The position numbers were made by a program, and so were the translations under genes. A stretch of 64,000 bases of DNA, from contig NZ_CP021235.1 of NCBI RefSeq assembly GCF_003585765.1, forward strand, positions 744,001 through 808,000. The letters are read 5' to 3'. This DNA comes from Pontibacter actiniarum. GTDB lineage: Bacteria; Bacteroidota; Bacteroidia; Cytophagales; Hymenobacteraceae. Under the pieces are notes generated by a model. The model worked only from the letters and a program-made list of their open reading frames with translations. It was not told the DNA's origin and made no database searches. Of the stretch, positions 51,500-59,583 are shown in pieces. Position 1 is the stretch's first letter, and each line of letters opens with the position of its first letter.

Positions 51500-52491
51500 T
51501 GCTCTATTCGTTTAATCCACTTGTTTTCAAAGCCTATCAGCGTGTGCTTCTTCAGGGAAAGGTACTCCTGGCTTAACTGCCGCACGGCTTCCCGGTCCTG
51601 GGCCAGCTCCTCAACCCTAATCCAGTTGTTCCATTCCTGCGCCAGGGTCCAGTCTGGTTGTGCAATAGAGCTGTTGGGTAGCCTGTAGTGGAAGGTCTTC
51701 CGTGCCTTCACTTTCCCGATGTCGCTGTACTGCTTCAGCAGCTCCCCCTCGAGGGCGGCAAACAGCGGGTACATGTCCAGCGGGCGGTTGCGGTTGGGGT
51801 TAAAGGTGTGGTAATCGTGTATAAGGTCCCGCAGGTTGGGATGGTAGGCAGGCAGCAGCACCAACTCCACATACGCCTCCGGGTAAGGGTCTATAAAGGG
51901 GCTTATTTTGCGTGCCAGGTCTGTGTGGCCCACATACAGCAACCAGGGGTAAAGCAGGACAAAGGCCCTGAGGTAGGTGAGAATGGTCTCGGTTTCGGTA
52001 TCGGGCAGCTCTACGTTGATGTGCGTGCCAAAGGCGTTGGTCACGAAAGAGGTTGTGCCTTCTGCATGGTGCCTGTAAAGGGCCTCCCGCAGTTTCTCGA
52101 GCTGCTGTAGCTGGGTGCACGGCAAAGGCGGGCAGGCGATCTCATAAGGGAAAATCTTGCCCACGATGCTCTCCAGCGCCGTCTCCACCTCGTCCTGCAG
52201 GGTGCCGTTCCCTACTTTGATGGTATCAACCTGTATGTTGAAGGCTTCAAAAGCCTTCTTGTAGCGCTGCTCCGTCAGCAGGGTCAGGTCAAACTCTATT
52301 GTAAAGTCGCCCAGCTCGGTGTCGGTCACCTGCAGCCGGAAGCGGCTCTCCTGCTCAATGCGGCCTCCGTACAGCGCCTGCACGATCTTGGCAGACGCAT
52401 CTATGCCCAGGTTGGCATACTCCAGTTCAAAGCCAACGGTGCGGGGCTTACCTTCTTCGTTGTACAGTACAGGTGGTTGCTTAAATGGCAT
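51487..52491 (-). CDS. Amidoligase family protein (COOH-NH2 ligase)
   Basis: A 334-residue cytosolic ligase of the amidoligase family (glutamine-synthetase-like fold) that joins carboxyl and amino groups with ATP. The ATP/metal-binding start is TVGFELEYANLGI (Glu22, Glu24); a second site is FGTHINVELPDTETE, with LIHDYHTFNPNRNRPLDMYP and the C-terminal LPNSSIAQPDW. I choose the start at 52491; 37 upstream residues (from 52602) look non-family. It precedes the GAT-like hydrolase and diverges from a gamma-glutamyltransferase gene. Substrates are unknown. Confidence 0.8.
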   Translation of the reverse strand: MPFKQPPVLYNEEGKPRTVGFELEYANLGIDASAKIVQALYGGRIEQESRFRLQVTDTELGDFTIEFDLTLLTEQRYKKAFEAFNIQVDTIKVGNGTLQDEVETALESIVGKIFPYEIACPPLPCTQLQQLEKLREALYRHHAEGTTSFVTNAFGTHINVELPDTETETILTYLRAFVLLYPWLLYVGHTDLARKISPFIDPYPEAYVELVLLPAYHPNLRDLIHDYHTFNPNRNRPLDMYPLFAALEGELLKQYSDIGKVKARKTFHYRLPNSSIAQPDWTLAQEWNNWIRVEELAQDREAVRQLSQEYLSLKKHTLIGFENKWIKRIEQWLP

Positions 52492-52668
52492 AGGTTGTAA
52501 CGCTGTTGTTTCCCTAAAAACGGCAACAGGCAAATACAGTTCTGCTGCAGAACCTTTAATCTCAGCCCGCAGCGATGCGGGTGAAGGCAGCTGCAGCGGC
52601 ATCCGTAAAACCTGCTGCGCTCTATAAGGGTAAAGAAGACAGTTTAAGCAGCAACAAACCCCGCAGAT

Positions 52669-54363
52669 TTGATACGCAAAAGACTCATTTATCTCTTAAT
52701 AGTAATTGGAATAGCTGGTTGCACGGATCGCGACCTGGATGAAAGAGGCCTTGTGACCGACCAGGCGATGGTGGTAACGGCCCACCCGCTTGCCTCGGCG
52801 GTGGGCGCAGACATTCTCCGGCGCGGTGGCAATGCCGTGGACGCCGCCATTGCCGTTCAGTTTGCCCTGGCAGTGGTGTACCCGGATGCCGGAAACATCG
52901 GGGGCGGCGGCTTTATGGTGCTGCGGCAGCAGGATGGGACCGTGGATGCCCTGGATTACCGTGAGCGGGCCCCTGCCGCCGCAACACGCAACATGTACCT
53001 GAACGAGGAAGGGGAGGTGGTTGAGAACCTGAGCCTGAAGGGGCACCTGGCAGCGGGCGTGCCCGGCACCGTGGCCGGTATGGTGCAGGCCCATGAGAAG
53101 TACGGCAGCATGCCCTGGCACGAGCTGGTGCAGCCAGCCGTTGTACTCGCTGCCAAGGGGTTTCCGCTCACCGAAAAGGAGGCGCAGAAGCTGAACGAGC
53201 AACGGCTCGACTTTATCCGTTACAACCCCGTGCGGCCCGGGTTTATACTTCGCGACCACTGGCGTGCGGGCGATACCTTGCGCTTGCAAGACCTGGCCAA
53301 CACCCTAGAGCGGATCCGGGACCGGGGCAGGGCAGGCTTCTACGAAGGCCCCACGGCAGAGCTGCTGGTGGCTGAGATGCAGCGAGGCGGGGGGATAATC
53401 TCCATGGCAGACCTTGCGGCCTATGAGGCGGTGTGGCGTGAGCCCCTGACGGCGCAACTGGAGGACTACCGGGTAATTTCCATGCCTCCGCCCTCCAGCG
53501 GCGGTATTGCGCTGCTACAGTTGCTGACCATTTCAGAGGACTACCCGCTGGATGCCTGGGGCTGGAACACCGTTGCCTCGGCCCATTTGATGATAGAGGC
53601 TGAGAAGAGGGTGTACGCCGATCGTGCCAAACACCTGGGCGATCCCGCTTATTACGATGTACCGGTAGAGGCTTTACTGGATAGGAGCTACATTAAAAGC
53701 AGGATGGAGGGTTTTTCGCTGGAGGAGGAAACGGATAGTGACCTGATATCGGCTGGTGTTCCGGCGCCAGCCGAAAGCCCCCACACAACCCACTACTCCA
53801 TTGTAGACCCCGCTGGCAACGCCGTGTCGGTCACCACCACCCTTAACAGCAGCTTTGGCTCCAAGGTGTTTGTGGCCGGGGCGGGTTTTCTGCTCAACAA
53901 CGAAATGGACGATTTTAGCGTGAAGCCCGGCTACCCTAACAGCTACGGCCTGATTGGGGGCGAGGCTAACGCCATCGCTCCGGGCAAGCGCATGCTAAGC
54001 TCCATGACACCTACCATCCTGGAAAAGGACGGGCAGCTGTACATGGTAATAGGCGCGATGGGCGGCTCCACCATTATCACCACCGTTTACCAGATCATCC
54101 TCAACGTAACGGAGCACGGCTTCCCGATGCAGGGGGCCGTTAACGCAGGGCGCTTTCACCACCAGTGGAAGCCGGACTGGGTGCTTTCGGAGTGGGGGGG
54201 CTTAGGTCCGCGCACCAGTTTAGAGCTGTGGTGGAAGGGGCACAAAATTGTACCTAAGCCATCGGGTGGCATTGGCAGGGCTGCCGGCATCCTGGTGTTG
54301 CCAGACGGCCGCCTGGAGGGCGGCGCTGATCCCCGTGGCGACGATGCGGCGGCAGGCTTCTAA
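52669..54363 (+). CDS. ggt: Gamma-glutamyltransferase (lipoprotein form)
   Basis: A 564-residue Ntn-hydrolase precursor that cleaves gamma-glutamyl bonds in glutathione and similar peptides. Conserved parts are GNIGGGGFMVLR and PPSSGGIALLQLL, then the self-processing site SPHTTHYSIVD, where Thr373 becomes the N-terminal nucleophile. Also seen are SSFGSKVFVAGAGFLLNNEM and SSMTPTILEKDG. The signal peptide has a lipobox (VIGIAGC, Cys18). The start must be TTG at 52669: a stop is upstream and the next ATG would remove the signal peptide. The region 52603-52668 is shared with the divergent amidoligase gene. Confidence 0.9.
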   Translation: MIRKRLIYLLIVIGIAGCTDRDLDERGLVTDQAMVVTAHPLASAVGADILRRGGNAVDAAIAVQFALAVVYPDAGNIGGGGFMVLRQQDGTVDALDYRERAPAAATRNMYLNEEGEVVENLSLKGHLAAGVPGTVAGMVQAHEKYGSMPWHELVQPAVVLAAKGFPLTEKEAQKLNEQRLDFIRYNPVRPGFILRDHWRAGDTLRLQDLANTLERIRDRGRAGFYEGPTAELLVAEMQRGGGIISMADLAAYEAVWREPLTAQLEDYRVISMPPPSSGGIALLQLLTISEDYPLDAWGWNTVASAHLMIEAEKRVYADRAKHLGDPAYYDVPVEALLDRSYIKSRMEGFSLEEETDSDLISAGVPAPAESPHTTHYSIVDPAGNAVSVTTTLNSSFGSKVFVAGAGFLLNNEMDDFSVKPGYPNSYGLIGGEANAIAPGKRMLSSMTPTILEKDGQLYMVIGAMGGSTIITTVYQIILNVTEHGFPMQGAVNAGRFHHQWKPDWVLSEWGGLGPRTSLELWWKGHKIVPKPSGGIGRAAGILVLPDGRLEGGADPRGDDAAAGF

Positions 54364-54693
54364 CGCACCGAAAGTACAGGAGATACCATCTGGGCCAGTA
54401 CGCTACACGCTTTTGTTCCTTCAGCACATCGTATGCTGGTTTGGTTTTATACTTAGGTAATACATTGATTTTAAACGTGTTGTGCTGTTGGGTTAAGATT
54501 GGGTTACACAGGCTAATATTGTATTATATAGATATAGTGCTGTATGGTATAAGTGCAGTTTCTGAAACTTTGAAAGTGCAAAATAGTATCTATTAGCTGT
54601 GAAACAACAGCTGTTTCTTAACTAAAATAGCTGCAAGCACAGAACCAGAGAACCTGATACATATTTTGTACATTAACGGAAGGAAACAAACTT
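54364..54693. other. AT-rich intergenic/promoter region
   Basis: 330 bp before the alcohol dehydrogenase gene. It is AT-rich compared with its surroundings and contains one TATACTT motif (54447). A TTGAAA-like sequence near 54570 is possible, but no TAnnTTTG box could be supported. Confidence 0.4.
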
Positions 54694-55848
54694 ATGCTGG
54701 CAATGGATTACCGGGGACCGCAACGGGTCCGCATTGAAAACAAGCCTATGCCCGAGATACTGCATCCCCAGGATGCCATTGTTCGGGTAACCCGCTCCTG
54801 TATTTGCGGGTCTGATCTGCATTTATACAACGGCAACGTGCCGGACACACGCGTGGGCGAAACCTTCGGCCACGAGTTTATCGGAGTGGTAGAGGAGGTT
54901 GGCCCGGACGTACACAAACTGAAGGTGGGCGACCAGGTGATTGTACCTTTTAACATTGCCTGCGGGGAGTGTACTTTTTGCAAGCAGGAGCTGTACGGCA
55001 ACTGCCACGAGGCCAACCCACAGGCTACCGCAGTAGGAGGCATCTTTGGCTACTCCCACATAGCGGGTGGCTATAACGGAGGCCAGGCAGAGTATGCACG
55101 TGTGCCGTATGCGAACGTCGGCCCAACTGTTATCCCGGACTGGATGCACCCGGACGATGCCGTATTGCTGACGGACGTAGTGCCAACAGGTTACCAGGCG
55201 GCAGAAATGGGAGGCATACAAAAGGGCGATACGGTCGCCATATTCGGCGCAGGCCCAATCGGTATCATGGCTGCAAAGAGCGCCTGGCTGTTTGGGGCAG
55301 GCCGTGTGATCGTGTTCGACCAGGAAGAATACCGCCTGGACTTTGTGCGCAAGTTTGCACAGTGCGAGGCCTATGACTTCAGGTCTATCACAGATCCGGT
55401 GGTGTTTATGAAGAAGCAAACAGACTCCCTGGGGGCCGATGTTTGTATTGATGCGGTAGGCGCCGAGGCGGCAGGTAGTAAGCTGCAAACCATTACCGGG
55501 CGTAAAACGCTGATGCAGGCGGGCTCTGCCACAGCCTTGCAGTGGGCCATCAACTCTGTTAAAAAAGGCGGCGTGGTCTCTATTGTCGGGGTGTACGGCC
55601 CTACCGGTAACCTTATCCCGATTGGCAATGCGCTAAACAAAGGGGTAACGATCCGGGGGAACCAGGCGTCGGTGAAGCGCCTGCTGCCAAGAATGATCGA
55701 GCACATTCAAAACGGCGTTTTCAGCCCAAGGGAGATGATCACGCACCACATCCCATTGGAGGATATCTCCGACGCCTATCGAATTTTTTCGGACAAGCTG
55801 GATAACTGCATCAAAACAGTGCTTGTTCCGCCATCAGCTAAAATGTAA
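54694..55848 (+). CDS. Zinc-dependent alcohol/formaldehyde dehydrogenase family protein
   Basis: A 384-residue medium-chain dehydrogenase. Catalytic-zinc ligands are Cys38 (SCICGSDLH) and His60-Glu61 (TFGHEF). Structural-zinc cysteines are 90, 93, 96 and 104 (NIACGECTFCKQELYGNC). NAD(P) is bound by VAIFGAGPIGIMAAKSAW near 186. The long insert and GGQAEYARVPYANVG match the glutathione-independent formaldehyde-dehydrogenase/threonine-type group. The next gene (55860) follows after 11 bp and is commonly co-located with this type in Bacteroidota. The true substrate is not known. Confidence 0.87.
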   Translation: MLAMDYRGPQRVRIENKPMPEILHPQDAIVRVTRSCICGSDLHLYNGNVPDTRVGETFGHEFIGVVEEVGPDVHKLKVGDQVIVPFNIACGECTFCKQELYGNCHEANPQATAVGGIFGYSHIAGGYNGGQAEYARVPYANVGPTVIPDWMHPDDAVLLTDVVPTGYQAAEMGGIQKGDTVAIFGAGPIGIMAAKSAWLFGAGRVIVFDQEEYRLDFVRKFAQCEAYDFRSITDPVVFMKKQTDSLGADVCIDAVGAEAAGSKLQTITGRKTLMQAGSATALQWAINSVKKGGVVSIVGVYGPTGNLIPIGNALNKGVTIRGNQASVKRLLPRMIEHIQNGVFSPREMITHHIPLEDISDAYRIFSDKLDNCIKTVLVPPSAKM

Positions 55849-55859
55849 AAAGAACCACT

Positions 55860-56345
55860 ATGGAAACAAATACGAAAGACTATGCACATATAAAAGGCTG
55901 GGGAATTGATGCCGATCCCAAGAACGACCCGACCTACCCGATGCGGAAGCGCTCCAACGAGGACCATGGCGGGTATAACTGGGACCGGCCGCCGCAGCAG
56001 CCTATCGATGTAGAAGTGCTGCACTCAATAGAGCGGCCAAACGTGACGGCTGTCTTCGGCACCTCAAAACCGCCGAAAGGCCTCAGCGGCATGATCCGGC
56101 GCTATGCCTTTAAGTATGGCGAGGGCAGCTTTGCCCACTGGCTGCCGCTTATAATGGCAGACCGTGTAGATGTGGTGGAAGGCATTCTGGATGACCTGAA
56201 GCGCGGCAAGGTGCCAAACATCTGGGCAGAGCGGGGCATGAATGCCTCCTGGAAGTATAACAAACAGGAAATGATCAAATCGTTTGCCGTGACAGCGGCC
56301 GTAACGACTGCGGCCATACTGCTGCTCTCGCGCAAGAAAGAATAA
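55860..56345 (+). CDS. Hypothetical membrane-anchored protein co-transcribed with the dehydrogenase
   Basis: A 161-residue protein. The N-terminal 60 residues are Pro/Asp/Lys-rich and hydrophilic (KGWGIDADPKNDPTYPMRKR). The middle has KGLSGMIRRYAFKYGEGSFA and HWLPLIMADRVDVVEGILDD. A C-terminal hydrophobic helix follows (SFAVTAAVTTAAILLLS) with a basic end, so it is probably anchored with the N-terminus in the cytosol. It is spaced 11 bp from the dehydrogenase stop. No family name known to me. Confidence 0.75.
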   Translation: METNTKDYAHIKGWGIDADPKNDPTYPMRKRSNEDHGGYNWDRPPQQPIDVEVLHSIERPNVTAVFGTSKPPKGLSGMIRRYAFKYGEGSFAHWLPLIMADRVDVVEGILDDLKRGKVPNIWAERGMNASWKYNKQEMIKSFAVTAAVTTAAILLLSRKKE

Positions 56346-56362
56346 CAAAGAACGCTGTGAAG

Positions 56363-56407
56363 AAAAGCACCTGAAGAAGGCCGTATAGGTCTTATTCAGG
56401 TGCTTTT
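56363..56407 (+). terminator. Intrinsic terminator of the dehydrogenase operon
   Basis: AAAAGCACCTGAA (56363-56375) pairs with TTCAGGTGCTTTT (56395-56407), and AAGGCC/GGTCTT-like bases extend the stem inside. The T run at the right arm and the position 17 bp after the stop codon fit a rho-independent terminator. Confidence 0.85.
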
Positions 56408-56574
56408 TGCTTTGGCGTAAGTTTAGCCTTGCCTGCCGGCTCTCGGCTAAAGGCCAGTAAAGTATAAATCAGCGTACTATGAGAAAAGGGTAGGCAATTT
56501 TTTATTGCTGAAATTTGATCTAAGGCCATAACTTAGCAGCACAAGTAAGCCCGTTACACGCAATCTTATACCTT

Positions 56575-57348
56575 ATGGTCCCTCGTCTCACCACGCCAGC
56601 TGGCGTTACCGCTAAACTATACCTGTTGCTGCTGGTTTTCGCGTGTTTGCTGCTGCATAACCCAGCCACTGCGCAGGTCATCTACAAAGGCGGCTCTAAT
56701 GTGCAGCTCCTGTACGGGCGTAACCTGGAGCGGTCCGGTGAGTTGGCCACCGTCACTTTCGAGCACTTTGGAGACTATGGGGCGCTGGAGCAGTTTGGCT
56801 TTGCAGACTTATCGAACAGCGCTAGCCTGGCAAGCCCGGATCTGTACCTGGAGTGGTACCCTAAAGTGAGCCTGAGCCGCGCCACGGGGCAGGAGTTAAC
56901 GCTGGGGCCAATCAGTGATGTGCTGCTGGCGGGCGGGGTAAACGTGCTTTTCGGAGGTGCCGAGGATTTCTTTGTTTACCTGGCCGGGTCCGCATTTAAG
57001 TTCAGGATACCGGGCCCCGGTCTGCTCCAGCTTGAGGCCTACTATTACAGGCAGGATGGCCGGGCCTACAGCGGCACCTACCAGTTTACCCCGAGCTGGG
57101 ATGTTCCGCTGCCTGTTTCGGAGAAAGTACGCCTGCGGTTCCGTGGCTTCATGGACTTCATTGGCGACCGTGGCCCCGGCAGTACCCAATACCTTACACA
57201 GCCCCAGCTTTTCCTGGACCTGGGCAACCTCTGGGCTAAACCGGGGAAGGTGTTCCTGGGCTCTGAGTGGCGTTACTGGAACAACGTAGCCGGCATTGAG
57301 GGGCTGGATGAGTCTGTGCTGCAGGCAAATGTGCTGTTCAGCCTATAG
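56575..57348 (+). CDS. Outer-membrane barrel protein, DUF5020/Tsx-like
   Basis: A 257-residue exported protein: signal peptide (about 1-34, NPATA before QVIYKG), then a run of amphipathic strands (VQLLYGRNLERSGELATVTF, LYLEWYPKVSLSRATG, GPISDVLLAGGVNVLFGGAE). It ends in VLQANVLFSL, a typical outer-membrane-barrel C-terminus. The start of the mature part (NVQLLYGRN) and EHFGDYG match the DUF5020/nucleoside-specific channel-forming (Tsx) type family. A 12-strand pore is likely. Transported solute unknown. Confidence 0.78.
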   Translation: MVPRLTTPAGVTAKLYLLLLVFACLLLHNPATAQVIYKGGSNVQLLYGRNLERSGELATVTFEHFGDYGALEQFGFADLSNSASLASPDLYLEWYPKVSLSRATGQELTLGPISDVLLAGGVNVLFGGAEDFFVYLAGSAFKFRIPGPGLLQLEAYYYRQDGRAYSGTYQFTPSWDVPLPVSEKVRLRFRGFMDFIGDRGPGSTQYLTQPQLFLDLGNLWAKPGKVFLGSEWRYWNNVAGIEGLDESVLQANVLFSL

Positions 57349-57496
57349 CCACCGCCACGGCTCTCAAAAAGCTGACTCGGCTTTGCCTGTGCTGCTTTTC
57401 TATACTGCCTGGGCCACAGTTGCACCTATATTAGGCGGCTGCACCAGGAACAGGCTTTCAGCTTAACCTCATATACCTCGCCCGGCTATACTTGCT

Positions 57497-57504
57497 TAAC
57501 TTTG
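57497..57504 (+). promoter_or_regulatory. Possible promoter -7 box of the DoxX gene
   Basis: TAACTTTG matches TAnnTTTG about 90 bp before the start codon. A TATACTT motif lies just upstream (57484). No TTG at the standard spacing, so this is weak. Confidence 0.35.
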
Positions 57505-57594
57505 TTCCTGGCTTACGCGTTGTTGTTTTTAGGGAACACCGGTTTTTATACTTAGGTAAAGAAGCCTAAGTGCAAACAACTTAAAACAGGCGCC

Positions 57595-57993
57595 ATGGAA
57601 AAGTATCTCGGAAAGTACAGCCCACAACTCTACGCCATCCTGCGCATCGTGGCGGGCGGCATGTTTACAATGCACGGAAGCCAGAAACTGCTTGGCTGGC
57701 CGGGAGACGGCAATACCGTGGAACTGGTCTCCCTCATGGGCTTTGCCGGAATTATTGAACTGGTGGGCGGCCTTATGATCCTGTTTGGCTTTTTTGCCAG
57801 TTGGGCGGCTTTTATTGCCAGCGGCGAGATGGCCGTGGCTTTTTTTAAAGCGCATGCTCCCCAAGGCTGGAACCCGGTCATGAATGAGGGCGAAACGGCT
57901 GTGCTCTACTGTTTCCTGTTTCTGTACATTGCTGCGCACGGGGCCGGTATCTGGAGTGTGGACGCCGCCCGAAAGGGAGAGCATAGGGGCTAG
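57595..57993 (+). CDS. DoxX family membrane protein
   Basis: A 132-residue inner-membrane protein with four helices (about 13-30, 50-68, 70-90, 98-120). The DoxX family start YAILRIVAGGMFTMHGSQKL and GFAGIIELVGGLMILFGF are clear, and SWAAFIASGEMAVAFFKAHA closes the pattern. DoxX proteins are linked to quinone or redox reactions and to resistance against oxidants, but their role is still open. It is a single gene; the downstream stretch to AnmK has no other gene. Confidence 0.85.
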   Translation: MEKYLGKYSPQLYAILRIVAGGMFTMHGSQKLLGWPGDGNTVELVSLMGFAGIIELVGGLMILFGFFASWAAFIASGEMAVAFFKAHAPQGWNPVMNEGETAVLYCFLFLYIAAHGAGIWSVDAARKGEHRG

Positions 57994-58334
57994 CCCTTTC
58001 TCATATTCATAGTACGTTTCAAATCTTCTTTCGCCTGGGCCGCTACTGCTGGTTAATTCTTCCAGCACCTCATACTTATGTGCCGCCCGGCGAGTAAAGC
58101 GTGTCGTTATAGCAGTACACAAAATCAGCCGCAGGTACAGGGGGTAACATAGCCTCGCTGCTGCCACCCCTTCTTTGTTTGTGTTATGCGAATCTCCTTT
58201 AACAGAGGGTAAAAATAAATATGGCTTGTATATGTTGTATGAATTAGAGAATTTAATAGTTTCGGAATAACATCTCAGAACCGCTGCCAGCAGCGGTTCT
58301 AAAGAAACTAACAGCTCTTCCCTTACAAGCCACT
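57994..58334. other. Intergenic region upstream of anmK
   Basis: A 341-bp gap. A perfect palindrome (58277-58300, arms AGAACCGCTGC with a 2-base loop) lies 35 bp before the anmK start. It could be a terminator for DoxX, but no T run follows. It may also be an operator or REP element. No ORF supported. Confidence 0.45.
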
Positions 58335-59534
58335 ATGAATAAAAACATGCAGCGCCTGGTAAACATTGCCGGCAAAGAAAGACGGACTATCATTGGGTTG
58401 ATGTCAGGTACGTCTTTGGATGGGCTAGACATAGCCCTTTGTGATTTTGTCGGGCATGGCACGCACACCAGCGTTTTCCTTCGCGCGTTTACCACCACCC
58501 CGTACAGCAGTGAGTTTAAGAAGCAGGTAAAAAGTATCTTCTCCAAAAGGCAGGTTGACCTTGAAAGCGTCTGCCTCATGAATGCCTATGTAGGCAGGTA
58601 CCATGCGGACCTGATAAACGCCAGCTTGAAACAGTGGCAGGTGGAGCCGTCTGAAGTGGATGCGATCGCCAGCCACGGGCAAACAATCTATCATGCCCCA
58701 GCCTCCCTGCATAAGATAGACGGCATGCCTGACGCCACCTTACAAATAGGAGATGGAGATCACATTGCCGTTAAGACAGGCATTGTAACGCTGAGTGACT
58801 TTAGGCAAAAACACATTGCCGCCGGTGGCGAAGGGGCACCACTCGCCGTGTACGGTGATTACCTCCTGTTTTCGGAGGAAGGGCAAAACCGCATTATGCT
58901 TAACATTGGAGGCATTGCCAACTTTACCTTTCTGCCAGGAGACCTTGATACCACACGGATTTTCTCTACGGATGTGGGGCCCGGCAATACCCTAATGGAT
59001 GCCTATATCCAGTCCCGTTTCCCCGACAGGTTTTTTGATGCAGACTCCGAACTAGCTCTCTCAGGCACTGCTAACGACGGGTTGGTAGCGGCTTTATTAG
59101 ATCATCCTTTTTTTGAACAGGGCTTCCCGAAAACAACAGGGCCTGAGCTGTTTAACCTTGCCTACCTGGAGCAGGCCCAACAGAGATCGGGTACAGCGCA
59201 GCTTTCTCCAGCGGATGTGATGGCAAGTTTAAACCAGTTCTCGGCCATTAGCATCTGTAACGCACTGAAAAGAACCCTGGGCGCGGAGCGCTTTGAGGTG
59301 TTCCTGAGTGGGGGCGGTATGCACAACCCTTTGTTGATACGGAACATAGAGCAACGCCTTACGGGTGTGGTGATCAGAGATACAGCTGAACTGGGAGTAT
59401 CCCCGGATGCGAAAGAGGCCGTGCTTTTTGCCACCCTTGCCAATGAGTGCCTGGTGGGCGACAAGCTTGACTTTGGCCCGGGGAAAATGCGCATCCCTTC
59501 GGTGCACATGGGCAAAATAAGCCTTCCTGAATAA
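58335..59534 (+). CDS. anmK: Anhydro-N-acetylmuramic acid kinase
   Basis: A 399-residue cytosolic kinase of the ASKHA fold that opens and phosphorylates 1,6-anhydro-MurNAc during murein recycling, giving MurNAc 6-phosphate. The ATP loop is IIGLMSGTSLDGLDIALCDF (about 19-38). Other blocks are AIASHGQTIYHAP, LNIGGIANFTFLPGD, FSTDVGPGNTLMDAYIQ and VFLSGGGMHNPLL. The length fits AnmK. The SusC gene starts 49 bp after its stop. This placement suggests a locus for uptake and recycling of muramyl sugars. Start 58335 or the in-frame ATG at 58347. Confidence 0.92.
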   Translation: MNKNMQRLVNIAGKERRTIIGLMSGTSLDGLDIALCDFVGHGTHTSVFLRAFTTTPYSSEFKKQVKSIFSKRQVDLESVCLMNAYVGRYHADLINASLKQWQVEPSEVDAIASHGQTIYHAPASLHKIDGMPDATLQIGDGDHIAVKTGIVTLSDFRQKHIAAGGEGAPLAVYGDYLLFSEEGQNRIMLNIGGIANFTFLPGDLDTTRIFSTDVGPGNTLMDAYIQSRFPDRFFDADSELALSGTANDGLVAALLDHPFFEQGFPKTTGPELFNLAYLEQAQQRSGTAQLSPADVMASLNQFSAISICNALKRTLGAERFEVFLSGGGMHNPLLIRNIEQRLTGVVIRDTAELGVSPDAKEAVLFATLANECLVGDKLDFGPGKMRIPSVHMGKISLPE

Positions 59535-59583
59535 AGAAACACAAATCCAACTAACATTCATGTACAGTGTAAACTAGTTTCCT

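Noticed and set aside
57529..58167. 212-codon minus-strand frame around the DoxX gene
   Set aside because: Antisense shadow of DoxX plus non-coding DNA; no protein-like features.
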